Source: Coriobacteriia bacterium (GTDB lineage Bacteria > Actinomycetota > Coriobacteriia > WRKU01 > WQUG01). From it: DNA of 39,607 nucleotides. A program made the position numbers and the translations under genes. Below are positions 24,501 through 30,940 of the stretch, piece by piece. The notes below the pieces were generated by a model, which was not told the origin of the DNA, made no database searches, and saw only the letters and a list, made by a program, of their open reading frames with translations. The stretch covers positions 1 to 39,607 of the forward strand of contig WQYT01000006.1 in NCBI GenBank assembly GCA_009781115.1, written 5' to 3'. How positions within the stretch are numbered: position 1 is the first letter of the stretch; each line of letters starts with the position of its first letter.

Positions 24501-26533
24501 TCCACCGTAGAGGGATTATTCGACACCTGGCCCATCAGCGGGTCTGCATACAGCTTGACCGGCGCCGCCGTAAGCGAAAGGCCCGCCATATCAATCGTTG
24601 GGGCGCCACGCATATACATGACTTCATAGGTATAACGATCATACAGACCGCTGCCCAGGCTGCCGTTCCGGTCATACTTCGAGTTGAAGTCCCAGCCCCA
24701 GGCGATTGCCCCTGAACCATCGTTTCCCCATTTGAAGATATTGCCGTCACTATCCAGGAAAGAATATGCCGACAATGACGAGTCGAACTTCGTGACATAA
24801 GGGACCGGCAACATCGCAAGCCTGATCCAAAGCGCATCCACAGGATCAAGCGCCGGTGTTTTGACAATACCCGGAGCTATGATCGCGCCTGAAGAGCTGA
24901 TTTCATAGTAAAGCCCGATCGTGAGGCCACCGACGCCGTCAACGGTTGTGGTCCGTGCGCACTTGATAGTACTGCCGTCGGTAGCCAGCACATTTTCATC
25001 GCTATCGTGCATCATGTACTTTTCATCATAGATAGTCGGGTGGAGGTCGTTAAATCCATAGCCAAAGCGTACTGAAGGCGTATTGGTCCCCCCTTGATAG
25101 ACCGGAAACTTGGGACTGTTGTCATTGATTTGTGTATCCCCGTCACCTATGATCTCAGGCATCTGCTGCGCCGCCTGCGATTTTATCAGCTGAGAATTTG
25201 AAACCGTATAGCCACCTTCGCGGCCAAAACCAAAATAGTAGCCAGATCCCCAACTCCAGGGCCTGCCATGCTGGTCAACAAAATGACCGATCATCTCTGA
25301 GGCGGTTACCTCTGTGGCCAGGGGTTGATAACCAACCTTAGCGGCGGCAGCGGGATCAATACCGATCACCTGCGGGCTCCACTTATTTCTCACCGTGTTT
25401 GCAGCGCCGCCGTCTCCGTAGGTGATACCCCACTCCCAGGCCTTCCCGTCAGCATCTGCGCATACGATACGGTCAGCAGAGCCATTTAACGCGCCATAAG
25501 AAACATCGACATCAATTACTTGTCCCATACCAGAAACAGAGCGGTCAAGCATGCCAAAGGTCGTCTTACCTGTCACACCCGTGCCGTCGCCCTGCTGACC
25601 GTTACTGTCATTTCCCGTCATCCAGATATCGCCCCGGTCATCAATTAAAGCAGAGCAGGTCCGGCCAACAGCAGCTTTAACAATATGGCGCGTGCCGTCG
25701 CTGAAGTCTGAGTTTAACGGAACCTTCTGGGGCGTCGTGGCGCTGGTAGTTGAGCCCAAGCCAAGTTTGCCTGAACCGTTATGCCCCCAGGCCCACAGCA
25801 CTCCATCCGCATCAAGCGCCATGCAGCTGGCCTGGCCCAGGTAAGAATCGCTGACGTAAATATGCTTGATAACAGGCAGTCCGGGGACTGGCTGCGGGGT
25901 GTCGTTGGTCGAAGTAGTCGTACCATTGCCCATAGCCCCGGAGCTACCCTGTCCCCAGGCATACACAATACCCTCAGCACTCAGCGCAAAACGCGTTTCA
26001 TACGACGCGCCAATCTCTACAAGTTTTATGCCGTTATTCATAAACCAGGGGATACGCTTCATGCCGCCGTAATAGTTATCGGGAGACACTCTCCCCCCAA
26101 TGCCCAGCTCACCGTAGAGGTTATAGCCCCATGCCCACACAGCTCCTGACGAGTCAGCGGCCATGCCCCCCATGCAGCCATTAGCTATCTGGGTAAACTT
26201 AACAAGCGAGATCTGCCCGTAGGAAGGCGCGTCAAGCGGACTGCCGCCCGAGGCGGGTCCCCTCAGAGGCAACAGCGGCGCAGACAGAACTTCGCCCAGC
26301 GCGACAGGCGCCGTCGAAGGCGCCGTTGGGCTTGCCTCAGCAGACGCGGTTGGGCTTGTTTCAAAAGACGCGGTCGAACTTGTTTCAACGGACGGATCTG
26401 CCAGGGCAGAATTTTGCCCGGGCGGCATTACCAGCTGCAGCGCCAGCAATAACGCCAGAGCAATCTGCACGTAACGTCTTGCGATACTGCCATGATGTGC
26501 ATAGTCTTTCATTTCTGATCTCATCTCCTGCAT
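18518..26533 (-). CDS. Giant LPKTG wall-anchored protein with RCC1, Cna-B and DUF11 repeats
   Basis: A 2671-residue secreted surface protein. Order of parts: signal peptide ending near ALA (about residue 45); Ser/Thr/Pro/Ala linker; RCC1-like repeats (~108-640: VWAWGYNLYGELGIGG, VYAWGQGSSGAMGNG, LWAWGHNGSGKLGLG), predicted beta-propeller; middle region; Cna-B-like domain (~926-1043, SGTKTWDDSSDSAGRRPTSI); eleven DUF11-like repeats of ~125 residues (1044-2417); an Ig-like domain (~2492-2579); sortase signal LPKTG at 2633, hydrophobic helix and basic tail. Residues count from the ATG at 26533; the ATG at 26512 has better SD context (AGGAG) and may be the true start. It is likely a stalk-like adhesin with a propeller head. 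No sortase gene is in the window. The upstream sigma-factor gene and a matching promoter-like element suggest dedicated control. Confidence 0.92.
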   Translation of the reverse strand: MQEMRSEMKDYAHHGSIARRYVQIALALLLALQLVMPPGQNSALADPSVETSSTASFETSPTASAEASPTAPSTAPVALGEVLSAPLLPLRGPASGGSPLDAPSYGQISLVKFTQIANGCMGGMAADSSGAVWAWGYNLYGELGIGGRVSPDNYYGGMKRIPWFMNNGIKLVEIGASYETRFALSAEGIVYAWGQGSSGAMGNGTTTSTNDTPQPVPGLPVIKHIYVSDSYLGQASCMALDADGVLWAWGHNGSGKLGLGSTTSATTPQKVPLNSDFSDGTRHIVKAAVGRTCSALIDDRGDIWMTGNDSNGQQGDGTGVTGKTTFGMLDRSVSGMGQVIDVDVSYGALNGSADRIVCADADGKAWEWGITYGDGGAANTVRNKWSPQVIGIDPAAAAKVGYQPLATEVTASEMIGHFVDQHGRPWSWGSGYYFGFGREGGYTVSNSQLIKSQAAQQMPEIIGDGDTQINDNSPKFPVYQGGTNTPSVRFGYGFNDLHPTIYDEKYMMHDSDENVLATDGSTIKCARTTTVDGVGGLTIGLYYEISSSGAIIAPGIVKTPALDPVDALWIRLAMLPVPYVTKFDSSLSAYSFLDSDGNIFKWGNDGSGAIAWGWDFNSKYDRNGSLGSGLYDRYTYEVMYMRGAPTIDMAGLSLTAAPVKLYADPLMGQVSNNPSTVDVHIPATVANEALSADVHSDVSRLQYVIVPYDTSDENFTQDVSAMTDDQFQALFNAAATDMKGDLISDPVQSGNSAQDLSYNVNIPVNGRVIVWATNSRYADGPEGTKDYETVDHAGAATIVDNVYTPVNVQHKGVGTNLVGAKTTLYEPTNDNIAKVNDDSSQTGGPLPNASYGVPLDAHGQVIEDPTYGYDEVSIKSYEAVGNVGLPAGIAPYWHFSQPQETEVTKVLDSAGDVTGDLIQLFDYEPDPDYFTYVSGTKTWDDSSDSAGRRPTSIELTLNQYARDPLTGAKGIFIGPVETITVTPDGAGNWAFDFGQYESYEYTYEVVETPIPGYQALVVYPNLATGPATNEDFSGVSITNTLADHTLTKAVSAPTAADGKYHVGDTLTYSITAANNSDAADIWRAVTVADSLPAGLELVSVTGGTNTGSGNTVQVALGDIVGGQSKTITITAKILASAAGTTVINTAVATSDNDDPITPPSNETDIGGVHTMTKTVSAPTSADGKYYAGDTLTYSITAENKSDVTDIWKGVTITDSLPAGLELVSVAGGTNTGSGNNVQVALGDIAGGQSKTITITVTVTEAAAGTLIRNIAVATSDNDDPIPSPPEDVYVTGLHDLTKTVAAPTSADGKYHAGDNLTYSITASNNSDTTDIWRGVTVTDSLPAGLELVSVAGGTNTGTGNNVQVALGDIAGGQSKTITITAKILASAAGTTVINTAIATSDNDDPITPPSNETDIGGVHTMTKTVSAPTSPDGKYHAGDTLTYSITAENKSDATDIWKGVTVTDNLPAGLELLAVTGGTNTGSGNTVQVALGDIVGGQSKTITITAKILASAVGTTVINTAVATSDNDDPITPPSNETDIGGVHTMTKTVSAPTSADGKYYAGDTLTYSITAENKSDVTDIWKGVTITDSLPAGLELVSVAGGTNTGSGNNVQVALGDIAGGQSKTITITATVTETAAGTLIRNIAIATSDNDDPIPSPPEDVYVTGLHDLTKTVAASTAADGKYHVGDSLTYSITASNNSDTTDIWRAVTVTDSLPAGLELVSVAGGTNTGSGNNVQVALGDLTGGQSKTITITAKVLASAAGTTVINTAIATSDNDDPITPPSNETDIGGVHTMTKTVSAPTAADGKYHAGDTLTYSITATNNSDATDIWKGVTVTDSLPVGLELVSVTGGINTGAGNNVQVVLGDIAGGQSKTITITVTVAEAAAGTLIRNIAVATSDNDDPIPSPPEDVYVTGLHDLTKTVAAPTSADGKHHVGDMLTYSITASNNSDTTDIWRSVTVTDSLPAGLELISVTGGTNTGTGNNVQVALGDIVGGQSKSITITAKILASAAGTTVINTAIATSDNDDPITPPSNETDIGGVHTMSKTVSAPTAPDGKYHIGDTLTYSITATNNSDTTDVWRGVTVTDSLPAGLELVSVAGGTNTGSGNNVQVALGDIAGGQSKTITITAKVLASAAGTTVINTAVATSDNDDPITPPSNETDIGGVHTMTKTVSAPTSPDGKYHAGHTLTYSITASNNSDGTDIWKGVTVIDSLPAGLELVSVAGGINTGTGNNVQVALGDIAGGQSKTITITVTVAGTAAGTTIRNIAVATSDNDDPIPSPPEDVYVTGLHDLTKAVSSPTSADGKYHTGDTLTYRITASNKSDATDIWRGVTVTDSLPVGLELVSVAGGANTGSGNNVQVALGDLAGGQSKTITITAKVLASAAGTTVINTAIATSDNDDPITPPSNETDIGALTTVTIRYHLMSVDNPPIATTTIKNVAPGATIDPAPYLSAHQTYGYGPGVAMPMTAWTVDRDNPVFDIVYPNTPPTINVEREVLYIRQPARLSLVDILRIAGVSITDAEEIIPLSALQATGYAGINWSVANYGDGAYVLTLNVTDTGGLSAPVRQIAIFLEPQSTQITPIDPDDPAYADLPPLPSGMKWGIDEDGNLAIYIPTAPPAALQPPARSLPKTGDVIAMAIPVLMLACALFLILLAYKRRLGSQDRRA
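19283..23404 (-). repeat. Array of eleven ~375-bp DUF11 coding repeats
   Basis: Eleven tandem in-frame units of about 375 bp encode ~125 residues each. Two kinds of unit end are seen: type A (ends SNETDIGGV) and type B (ends PEDVYVTGL). In coding order the array reads A B A, A B A, B A, A B A. A unit after a B end always starts HDLTK; most others start HTMTK. The basic block is therefore a triplet of about 1.1 kb, with one triplet missing its first member. This indicates growth and loss by recombination between units. Long near-identical stretches could also cause assembly errors in copy number. Confidence 0.92.
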
Positions 26534-26614
26534 CGTATGGTGATTAACGCCTGACTTCGCGGCACGGGAAAGAGTCCCTCTCGGGGGCGCCTCCCAGTAA
26601 CCCGACTATGTATC

Positions 26615-26640
26615 AGACACTCCGGGACAACAACGTGTCA
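26615..26640 (-). promoter_or_regulatory. ECF-like promoter or operator before the adhesin gene
   Basis: On the minus strand TGACAC (26635-26640), 14 bases, then GTGTCT (26615-26620). The left box is preceded by GCAA and overlaps the stop codon of the sigma gene. The same arrangement, with GCAATGACAC, TTGT and CCGG also shared, lies upstream of the small lipoprotein gene at 28389-28414. GTCTGAT resembles ECF -10 elements. GACAC/GTGTC also forms an inverted repeat, so a repressor or activator site is an alternative. Transcription from here would give a leader of roughly 70-100 bases. Confidence 0.6.
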
Positions 26641-27975
26641 TTGCACGTCGATAAAGATAACCGCGCTTTTTGCTTTGACCCCCTGACCATCACGCGCGAT
26701 AACAGAGAATACGTAACTGCCCGCCCGGTCAAAAACATGGGCGTTATACCCTACCAGCTCTACTGGTACGGATCTGTTCTTGCTGTCGATTGCCCGCGCG
26801 CCTGCGGCCATCAGAATCTGCTGGGGGTCAAGCACCCCATCAATCGGAGACGCAATGCGCTGATGGGCGAGTATAATGACCGGCGGGACTGGCCTTGCCT
26901 GGACAGGTTCCGGCGTCTGAGAGGACTGTTGCGCAGGGCGATTCTGGGCCTGAGTCTCCGGAACAGCCGGAACAAAACCCGCCGTTGCTGATTGCTCCGT
27001 CAAGACATCTTGGGCGCTTTGCGTATGTTTGCTGTCCTGGTCCGCCTGAGACGACGCCATCAAGACAGATTCTGTTTCCTCTGCTTCCGGAGAGGTCGAG
27101 CGAGGCGACCTCAAAATGACTTTTGCCCCGGTGACAAACACCAGCATCAGCGCCCCCGTGCAAACCCCCACCCTTAACCAGCGTGATCGGGCTGAGGCGG
27201 TCCCGGCCCGGGAACTTCCTTTTGCCATGCGCTGGGAAGAGAGCTCCTGGGGGTTTTGCGGCAACGAGCGCAAGGTAAGGTTTTTTGCCTGTTCGCGCGA
27301 CAGCACATGAGCATGCCGGGCAGCGTCAGCCTGAAAGGCGCGCGACAGCACGGGAACCTTTATGGCCGCCGCAAAATCCGTCGATTCGTCCCCGAGCGCT
27401 GCCACATGGTTTTGCAACTCGGCCTTTAGCCCACGGCGCGCAGCGACAAGTTGATTGCGGATCGTACCAGGGCTTCGTTGCAAAATATTCGCGATCTCTA
27501 CCGTATTGAGCTGCACCATATAGTAGAGCAGAAGTACATTTCTCTGGGACTCATCCAGTTGTCGCAGGCAACTGATTACCAGATCGAGTCGTTCCTGATC
27601 TTCAACGATACTTTCCGGGAGCCGCGCAGCATCAATAACCTCCGTGCGCTGTTCATCAAACTGCTCTGTCGCATCAAGCTTATGCCGGCTTTCACTGCGC
27701 AAGGCATTGAGAAGCGTCCGATGAGCAGTCCGATACATCCAGGCAGTAAAACTTTTTGGTTCTTTAAGTTGTCCTATTTTCTTATACATCTGCAAAAAAG
27801 TTTCCTGAGCAATATCTTCTGCACAGAGAGTATGATCTTTCAGACGAATCTGTAAGTAATAGCAAATATCTGAATAATAGAGCTGATACAGCTCAGCAAA
27901 AGCCGACGCCTGACCCCGCTGGGCCTGACAAACCAACCGGGCGACCCGGCGCTTATTTCTTTCTCCCCCGCTCAT
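26638..27975 (-). CDS. ECF-like sigma factor with transmembrane helix and extracytoplasmic Ig-like domain
   Basis: A 445-residue fusion. Residues ~12-95 are sigma region 2 (DIAQETFLQMYKKI, FTAWMYRTAHRTLLNALR). Residues ~125-188 are region 4 (LDESQRNVLLLYYMVQLNTVEI) with helix-turn-helix ANILQRSPGTIRNQLVAARR. Then come a basic linker, one membrane helix (~267-288, VGVCTGALMLVFVTGAKVIL), a disordered outside stretch rich in Gln/Ser/Pro, and a C-terminal Ig-like domain (~363-445) ending DRAGSYVFSVIARDGQGVKA. A positively charged RWLR before the helix predicts sigma inside, Ig domain outside. A similar domain occurs near the C-terminus of the adhesin encoded next. No separate anti-sigma gene is seen. 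GGAGG precedes the ATG at 27975. A GCTGGCA hairpin (28020-28038) lies between it and the lipoprotein gene. Confidence 0.88.
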   Translation of the reverse strand: MSGGERNKRRVARLVCQAQRGQASAFAELYQLYYSDICYYLQIRLKDHTLCAEDIAQETFLQMYKKIGQLKEPKSFTAWMYRTAHRTLLNALRSESRHKLDATEQFDEQRTEVIDAARLPESIVEDQERLDLVISCLRQLDESQRNVLLLYYMVQLNTVEIANILQRSPGTIRNQLVAARRGLKAELQNHVAALGDESTDFAAAIKVPVLSRAFQADAARHAHVLSREQAKNLTLRSLPQNPQELSSQRMAKGSSRAGTASARSRWLRVGVCTGALMLVFVTGAKVILRSPRSTSPEAEETESVLMASSQADQDSKHTQSAQDVLTEQSATAGFVPAVPETQAQNRPAQQSSQTPEPVQARPVPPVIILAHQRIASPIDGVLDPQQILMAAGARAIDSKNRSVPVELVGYNAHVFDRAGSYVFSVIARDGQGVKAKSAVIFIDVQ

Positions 27976-28095
27976 TGCATAACCTCCGAGAACAAACTGC
28001 CGCCAAAGCGCTCGCTTCAGCTGGCAATTACTGCCAGCCAGGGCACACTGCGCTTCAGCCGGCGATACACGACTGAATAAAAGTGGCTACGCATC

Positions 28096-28281
28096 TTAAG
28101 GAGCGATTTGTGTCTCTACTGAATTTGACGTAACTGGCCCGTTTTGCTGAGTCGAAACGGCGGCGCCTCCCTCGTCATTTGTCGTGTCTGCTGTGCGGGC
28201 CGTATATCCGCAACCCGCGCAAGCCAGCGCCATAAAAACTGCCAGTAGTAGTAAAAATCCTGATGTCATCATTCGTTTCAT
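28096..28281 (-). CDS. Small lipoprotein upstream of the sigma factor
   Basis: A 61-residue protein beginning MKRMMTSGFLLLLAVFMALA, with lipobox ACAGC and the modified Cys at about residue 24. The mature part is only ~38 residues, polar and probably disordered. It is the first gene of the lipoprotein-sigma unit and lies 120 bases before the sigma gene. I do not recognise a family. Given the outside domain of the sigma factor, a role as ligand or inhibitor at the membrane surface is possible but is inference only. Confidence 0.65.
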   Translation of the reverse strand: MKRMMTSGFLLLLAVFMALACAGCGYTARTADTTNDEGGAAVSTQQNGPVTSNSVETQIAP

Positions 28282-28388
28282 ACTGAGTACTCCCTTATCC
28301 CTTGATTGCTGAATCCTGCCACTGCCCTTTTTGAAAGTCTCTTCCCCCAGCTTCAGTACTACAGGCTTCAGCTACTTACCTTTTAATA

Positions 28389-28414
28389 AGACACCGGTAA
28401 CTGACAAAGTGTCA
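28389..28414 (-). promoter_or_regulatory. ECF-like promoter or operator before the lipoprotein-sigma unit
   Basis: Minus strand: TGACAC (28409-28414), 14 bases, GTGTCT (28389-28394), then TATT. The box is preceded by GCAA as at the adhesin gene, and TTGT and CCGG inside the spacer are also shared. It lies about 110 bases before the lipoprotein start. Further upstream a TATAAT hexamer (28510-28515) could belong to a housekeeping promoter, though no good -35 is seen for it. The matching copy upstream of the adhesin suggests autoregulation by the sigma factor. Confidence 0.6.
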
Positions 28415-28480
28415 TTGCGCATCCATAAACAAACGCCTGTTTTGCTTCATGCGCACATAAACTGGATAACGCAGCGTCTA

Positions 28481-28502
28481 GTTTCTAAAATCCTTTAGAA
28501 AC
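28481..28502. repeat. Perfect 9-bp hairpin upstream of the lipoprotein gene
   Basis: GTTTCTAAA (28481-28489) and TTTAGAAAC (28494-28502) pair perfectly around a 4-base loop. It lies just downstream of the TATAAT at 28510-28515 in the minus direction, where an operator would act. It could equally be a terminator for an antisense transcript. Confidence 0.5.
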
Positions 28503-28580
28503 CTATACGATTATACTAACATTAAGTATGTGGATTGGAGCGAAAACGCGTGAAGCAACTGGCCCGGCGGCGTCAATACC

Positions 28581-28609
28581 TTGCAAAGCGGACTGCGCTT
28601 AGGTACACT
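28581..28609 (+). promoter_or_regulatory. Promoter of the tRNA-Val pair
   Basis: TTGCAA (28581-28586), 17 bases, TACACT (28604-28609), about 40 bases before the first tRNA. A perfect 8-bp hairpin CGCGCAGA-TGT-TCTGCGCG at 28618-28636 falls in the pre-tRNA leader. Confidence 0.55.
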
Positions 28610-28647
28610 AACATAACCGCGCAGATGTTCTGCGCGTTTGCGAGCAG

Positions 28648-28722
28648 GGGCGATTAGCTCAGCGGGAGAGCGCTGCCTCGACACGGCAGAGGTCACTAGT
28701 TCAAGTCTAGTATCGCCCACCA
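28648..28722 (+). tRNA. tRNA-Val (GAC), with C at position 33
   Basis: A complete 75-base cloverleaf including an encoded CCA end: acceptor GGGCGAT/ATCGCCC, D-stem GCTC/GAGC, anticodon stem CTGCC/GGCAG, T-stem ACTAG/CTAGT with loop TTCAAGT. The anticodon loop is TCGACAC, giving anticodon GAC. The base before the anticodon is C instead of the nearly universal T (U33). The loop of the partner tRNA has the normal T there. Decodes GUC and GUU. Confidence 0.9.
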
Positions 28723-28744
28723 TCTTGTTCGCTGTTTGCATTTT

Positions 28745-28819
28745 GGGCGATTAGCTCAGCGGGAGAGCGCTGCCTTCACACGGCAGAGGTCACTGGTTCG
28801 AACCCAGCATCGCCCACCA
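28745..28819 (+). tRNA. tRNA-Val (CAC)
   Basis: A complete 75-base cloverleaf with encoded CCA. Acceptor, D-stem and anticodon stem are identical to the tRNA 22 bases upstream, which suggests tandem duplication followed by divergence. The loop TTCACAC gives anticodon CAC, which decodes GUG. The T-loop is TTCGAAC, and the outer T-stem pair is A-C rather than a true pair. Confidence 0.93.
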
Positions 28820-28843
28820 CCAGACTCGATCTTTCAAGTTACG

Positions 28844-28958
28844 GCACTCTGTCGCTCCATCTGACGTCGTTGGGCGGCACTCGCTGTTTCGGTCACGGGC
28901 GCAAGCCCGCTCCCTCAACGCTCGTTTGCCCGCCTAGTCAGCTGAAGCGACAGAGCAC
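28844..28958. repeat. 115-bp element with 13-bp terminal inverted repeats
   Basis: The ends GCACTCTGTCGCT (28844-28856) and AGCGACAGAGCAC (28946-28958) pair along 13 positions with two wobble pairs. Nested inner complements follow: CTGAC/GTCAG, GGCGG/CCGCC, and a tight CGGGC-GCAA-GCCCG hairpin with a GNRA loop (about 28893-28906). It lies between the tRNAs and the end of the ABC transporter operon. It could be a MITE-like element, or a structured RNA or terminator for the minus-strand operon. No target-site duplication was recognised. Confidence 0.6.
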
Positions 28959-29045
28959 CTCTTTCTGTTCAGAAGATCTCGATGGTTGGCCTTCGGGGCT
29001 TCTAAGGAGAAATCTCTTCGTCTGGAGCTTTTGGCAAATGGATGT

Positions 29046-29924
29046 CTATTCGTTAATCATGCCTTGGAGGAACTCGCGAGTTCTGTCGCGATCGGGGTGA
29101 TCGAAGATTTTCTCGGGGGTTCCCTGCTCGAAGACTACGCCGCCTTCCATGAAGACCACATGATCACTCACATCGCGGGCAAAGGCCATCTCGTGAGTGA
29201 CGACGATCATCGTCATGCCACTTTTTGCCAGGTCGCGCATGACGTCAAGTACGTCACGCACGAGCGACGGATCAAGCGCGCTGGTGGCCTCGTCAAAGAG
29301 CATCACGTGCGGCTCCATAGCCAGCGCCCGGGCGATGGCGACGCGCTGTGCCTGGCCGCCGGAGAGCTGAGCGGGCAGGTAGTCTGCACGGTCAAGCAAG
29401 CCTACCTTGTCGAGCTGCTCGATCGCGACGGCCTTCGCCTGCTCCTTATCCAGCTTGCGTACCTTCTTGAGCGCCAGCTCAACATTGCCCAGCGCAGTCA
29501 GATGCGGGAACAAGTTGAACTGCTGAAACACCATGCCGATCTTTGCACGCAGGGCGTCAACGTCAGTCTCTTTGCTGTTGACCAGCTGGTCCTCGAACCA
29601 GATCTCGCCGGCGGTCGGTGTCTCAAGCAAGTTGATGCAGCGCAGCATCGTCGACTTGCCGGATCCCGAAGGTCCCAGCACCGAGACCACATGCCCTTTG
29701 GGGCAATAGAAGTTCACATCGTGCAGAACAGTGTTTTGCCCAAAGACTTTCTTCAGGTTCTTGATACGGATGATCGCATCAGGCGGCATCGCCACATCGG
29801 CGGGGCTGCCTTCTGCGGGGATCGGATTATTCTTCACTTTGTCTGGCACGTCTGCAGGCTCTTTGCTCCCCAGTTGCATCCGCAACAGTTCGGTATTCAC
29901 TCCGCTTCGGTATTCTCCCGGCAT
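29046..29924 (-). CDS. Polar amino-acid ABC transporter, ATP-binding protein
   Basis: A 292-residue ATPase of the GlnQ/HisP type. In order: Walker [11 protein letters not shown]-loop [15 protein letters not shown], signature [15 protein letters not shown], Walker [14 protein letters not shown] and the H-loop VTHEM. It drives import by the permease encoded two bases upstream. A head of about 48 residues precedes the ATPase domain and is not typical; the ATG at 29924 and the internal Met codons are all possible starts, but only 29924 has a purine-rich site. The substrate is a polar amino acid by family; which one cannot be read. Confidence 0.94.
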   Translation of the reverse strand: MPGEYRSGVNTELLRMQLGSKEPADVPDKVKNNPIPAEGSPADVAMPPDAIIRIKNLKKVFGQNTVLHDVNFYCPKGHVVSVLGPSGSGKSTMLRCINLLETPTAGEIWFEDQLVNSKETDVDALRAKIGMVFQQFNLFPHLTALGNVELALKKVRKLDKEQAKAVAIEQLDKVGLLDRADYLPAQLSGGQAQRVAIARALAMEPHVMLFDEATSALDPSLVRDVLDVMRDLAKSGMTMIVVTHEMAFARDVSDHVVFMEGGVVFEQGTPEKIFDHPDRDRTREFLQGMINE

Positions 29925-29926
29925 CG

Positions 29927-30814
29927 TTATCTCGCCTCGCTATTCAATACATTCTCGCTGTGAGAAACCACATGGGCCGAATCGACCACCGCACCATCCA
30001 GGCGTGGAGGACGTTTACCCCGCTTCTCGCGCGGCGAGGGCACCGGACCACCTCCGTCGCCATTGTCCTGTTCGGCCAGCTTGTTCTCCATGCGTGCCAC
30101 AAAACGACCCAAAGGAATCGTGATAAGCAAGTAGAAGAACGCCGTAACAATGTAAGCCGACTCGTTGAAGGTTGCAGCAACAATGATCTTTGCTTGCATG
30201 ACCATTTCTAACACTGATACCGCCGCAAAGAGCGATGTATCCTTGAAAACAAGAATGAACTCAGAGAGCATCGTTGGCAGGATGCGTCGGATCGTCTGAG
30301 GTATGATCACAAATCCCATCGTCTGCCATTTACCCAAACCAAGCGAGCGCGAAGCCTCCGTCTGCCCCTTGGGGATGGACTGAATGCCCGCGCGGAAGAT
30401 CTCGGCCTGATACGCAGCCGTATTGATGAAGATGATGAAAAGCGCCCGCAGCCAAACCGTTAAATCGATCTGGAAGAACACAAAACGCTGCAGCGCGGGT
30501 TGCAGGATGGTTTTGTAACCAGGCATGAACGGAAAGCCAAAGTAGATAATCAGAATCTGCAAAAACATCGGCGTACCACGTACCACGTCGATGTAAGCTG
30601 TTGTGATCCAACGCAATGGCTTGATCTTGCTCATCTTCATGAAAGAAACGATCAGACCACCCGGGATACCAATCCCAAAACCAATCACCCCAAGCAACAG
30701 GGAAACAGGCAGCCTTTCAAGGATCGGCTTGAAAGCCTGAGCGATATAGCTGAAGTTAAAGAAAATACCCGTAATCGGGAAAGTCTCCCACCAATGAATA
30801 AATGAGTGAAGCAC
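29927..30814 (-). CDS. Polar amino-acid ABC transporter, permease
   Basis: A 295-residue HisM/GlnP-type permease with about five or six membrane helices. The EAA loop contacting the ATPase is [20 protein letters not shown] followed by [36 protein letters not shown] is the usual entry segment. The start is GTG at 30814 with GGGAAGAG upstream. The last ~50 residues are a hydrophilic Gly/Pro/Arg-rich tail beyond the family end. Only one permease gene is present, so a homodimer is expected. Confidence 0.94.
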   Translation of the reverse strand: MLHSFIHWWETFPITGIFFNFSYIAQAFKPILERLPVSLLLGVIGFGIGIPGGLIVSFMKMSKIKPLRWITTAYIDVVRGTPMFLQILIIYFGFPFMPGYKTILQPALQRFVFFQIDLTVWLRALFIIFINTAAYQAEIFRAGIQSIPKGQTEASRSLGLGKWQTMGFVIIPQTIRRILPTMLSEFILVFKDTSLFAAVSVLEMVMQAKIIVAATFNESAYIVTAFFYLLITIPLGRFVARMENKLAEQDNGDGGGPVPSPREKRGKRPPRLDGAVVDSAHVVSHSENVLNSEAR

Positions 30815-30873
30815 GACGAACTCTTCCCTACTCTATTACTTTTGTAATCATATTTAGTTTCTCATAAGACTTA

Positions 30874-30915
30874 AAGGGGAATCAGCCCTGCCTCATAAGG
30901 CGGACGATTCCCCTT
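30874..30915 (-). terminator. Terminator or attenuator between binding protein and permease
   Basis: AAGGGGAATC (30874-30883) and GATTCCCCTT (30906-30915) form a perfect 10-bp stem with an inner GCCT-CATA-AGGC hairpin. On the minus strand it ends in CCCTTTAAG, a weak T-run. Such a site would lower permease and ATPase expression relative to the binding protein, a common arrangement in these operons. Confidence 0.65.
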
Positions 30916-30940
30916 CTGATGTCAGGCGACCAACTGCCCG

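Noticed and set aside
28511-28741. Minus-strand ORF containing VGDTRLELVTSAVSRQRSP
   Set aside because: This is the familiar false ORF antisense to a tRNA gene; it covers the tRNA-Val at 28648-28722.
28986-29963. Plus-strand ORF of 325 codons opposite the ABC ATPase gene
   Set aside because: Exact antisense shadow of a gene with all ATPase motifs; no independent evidence.
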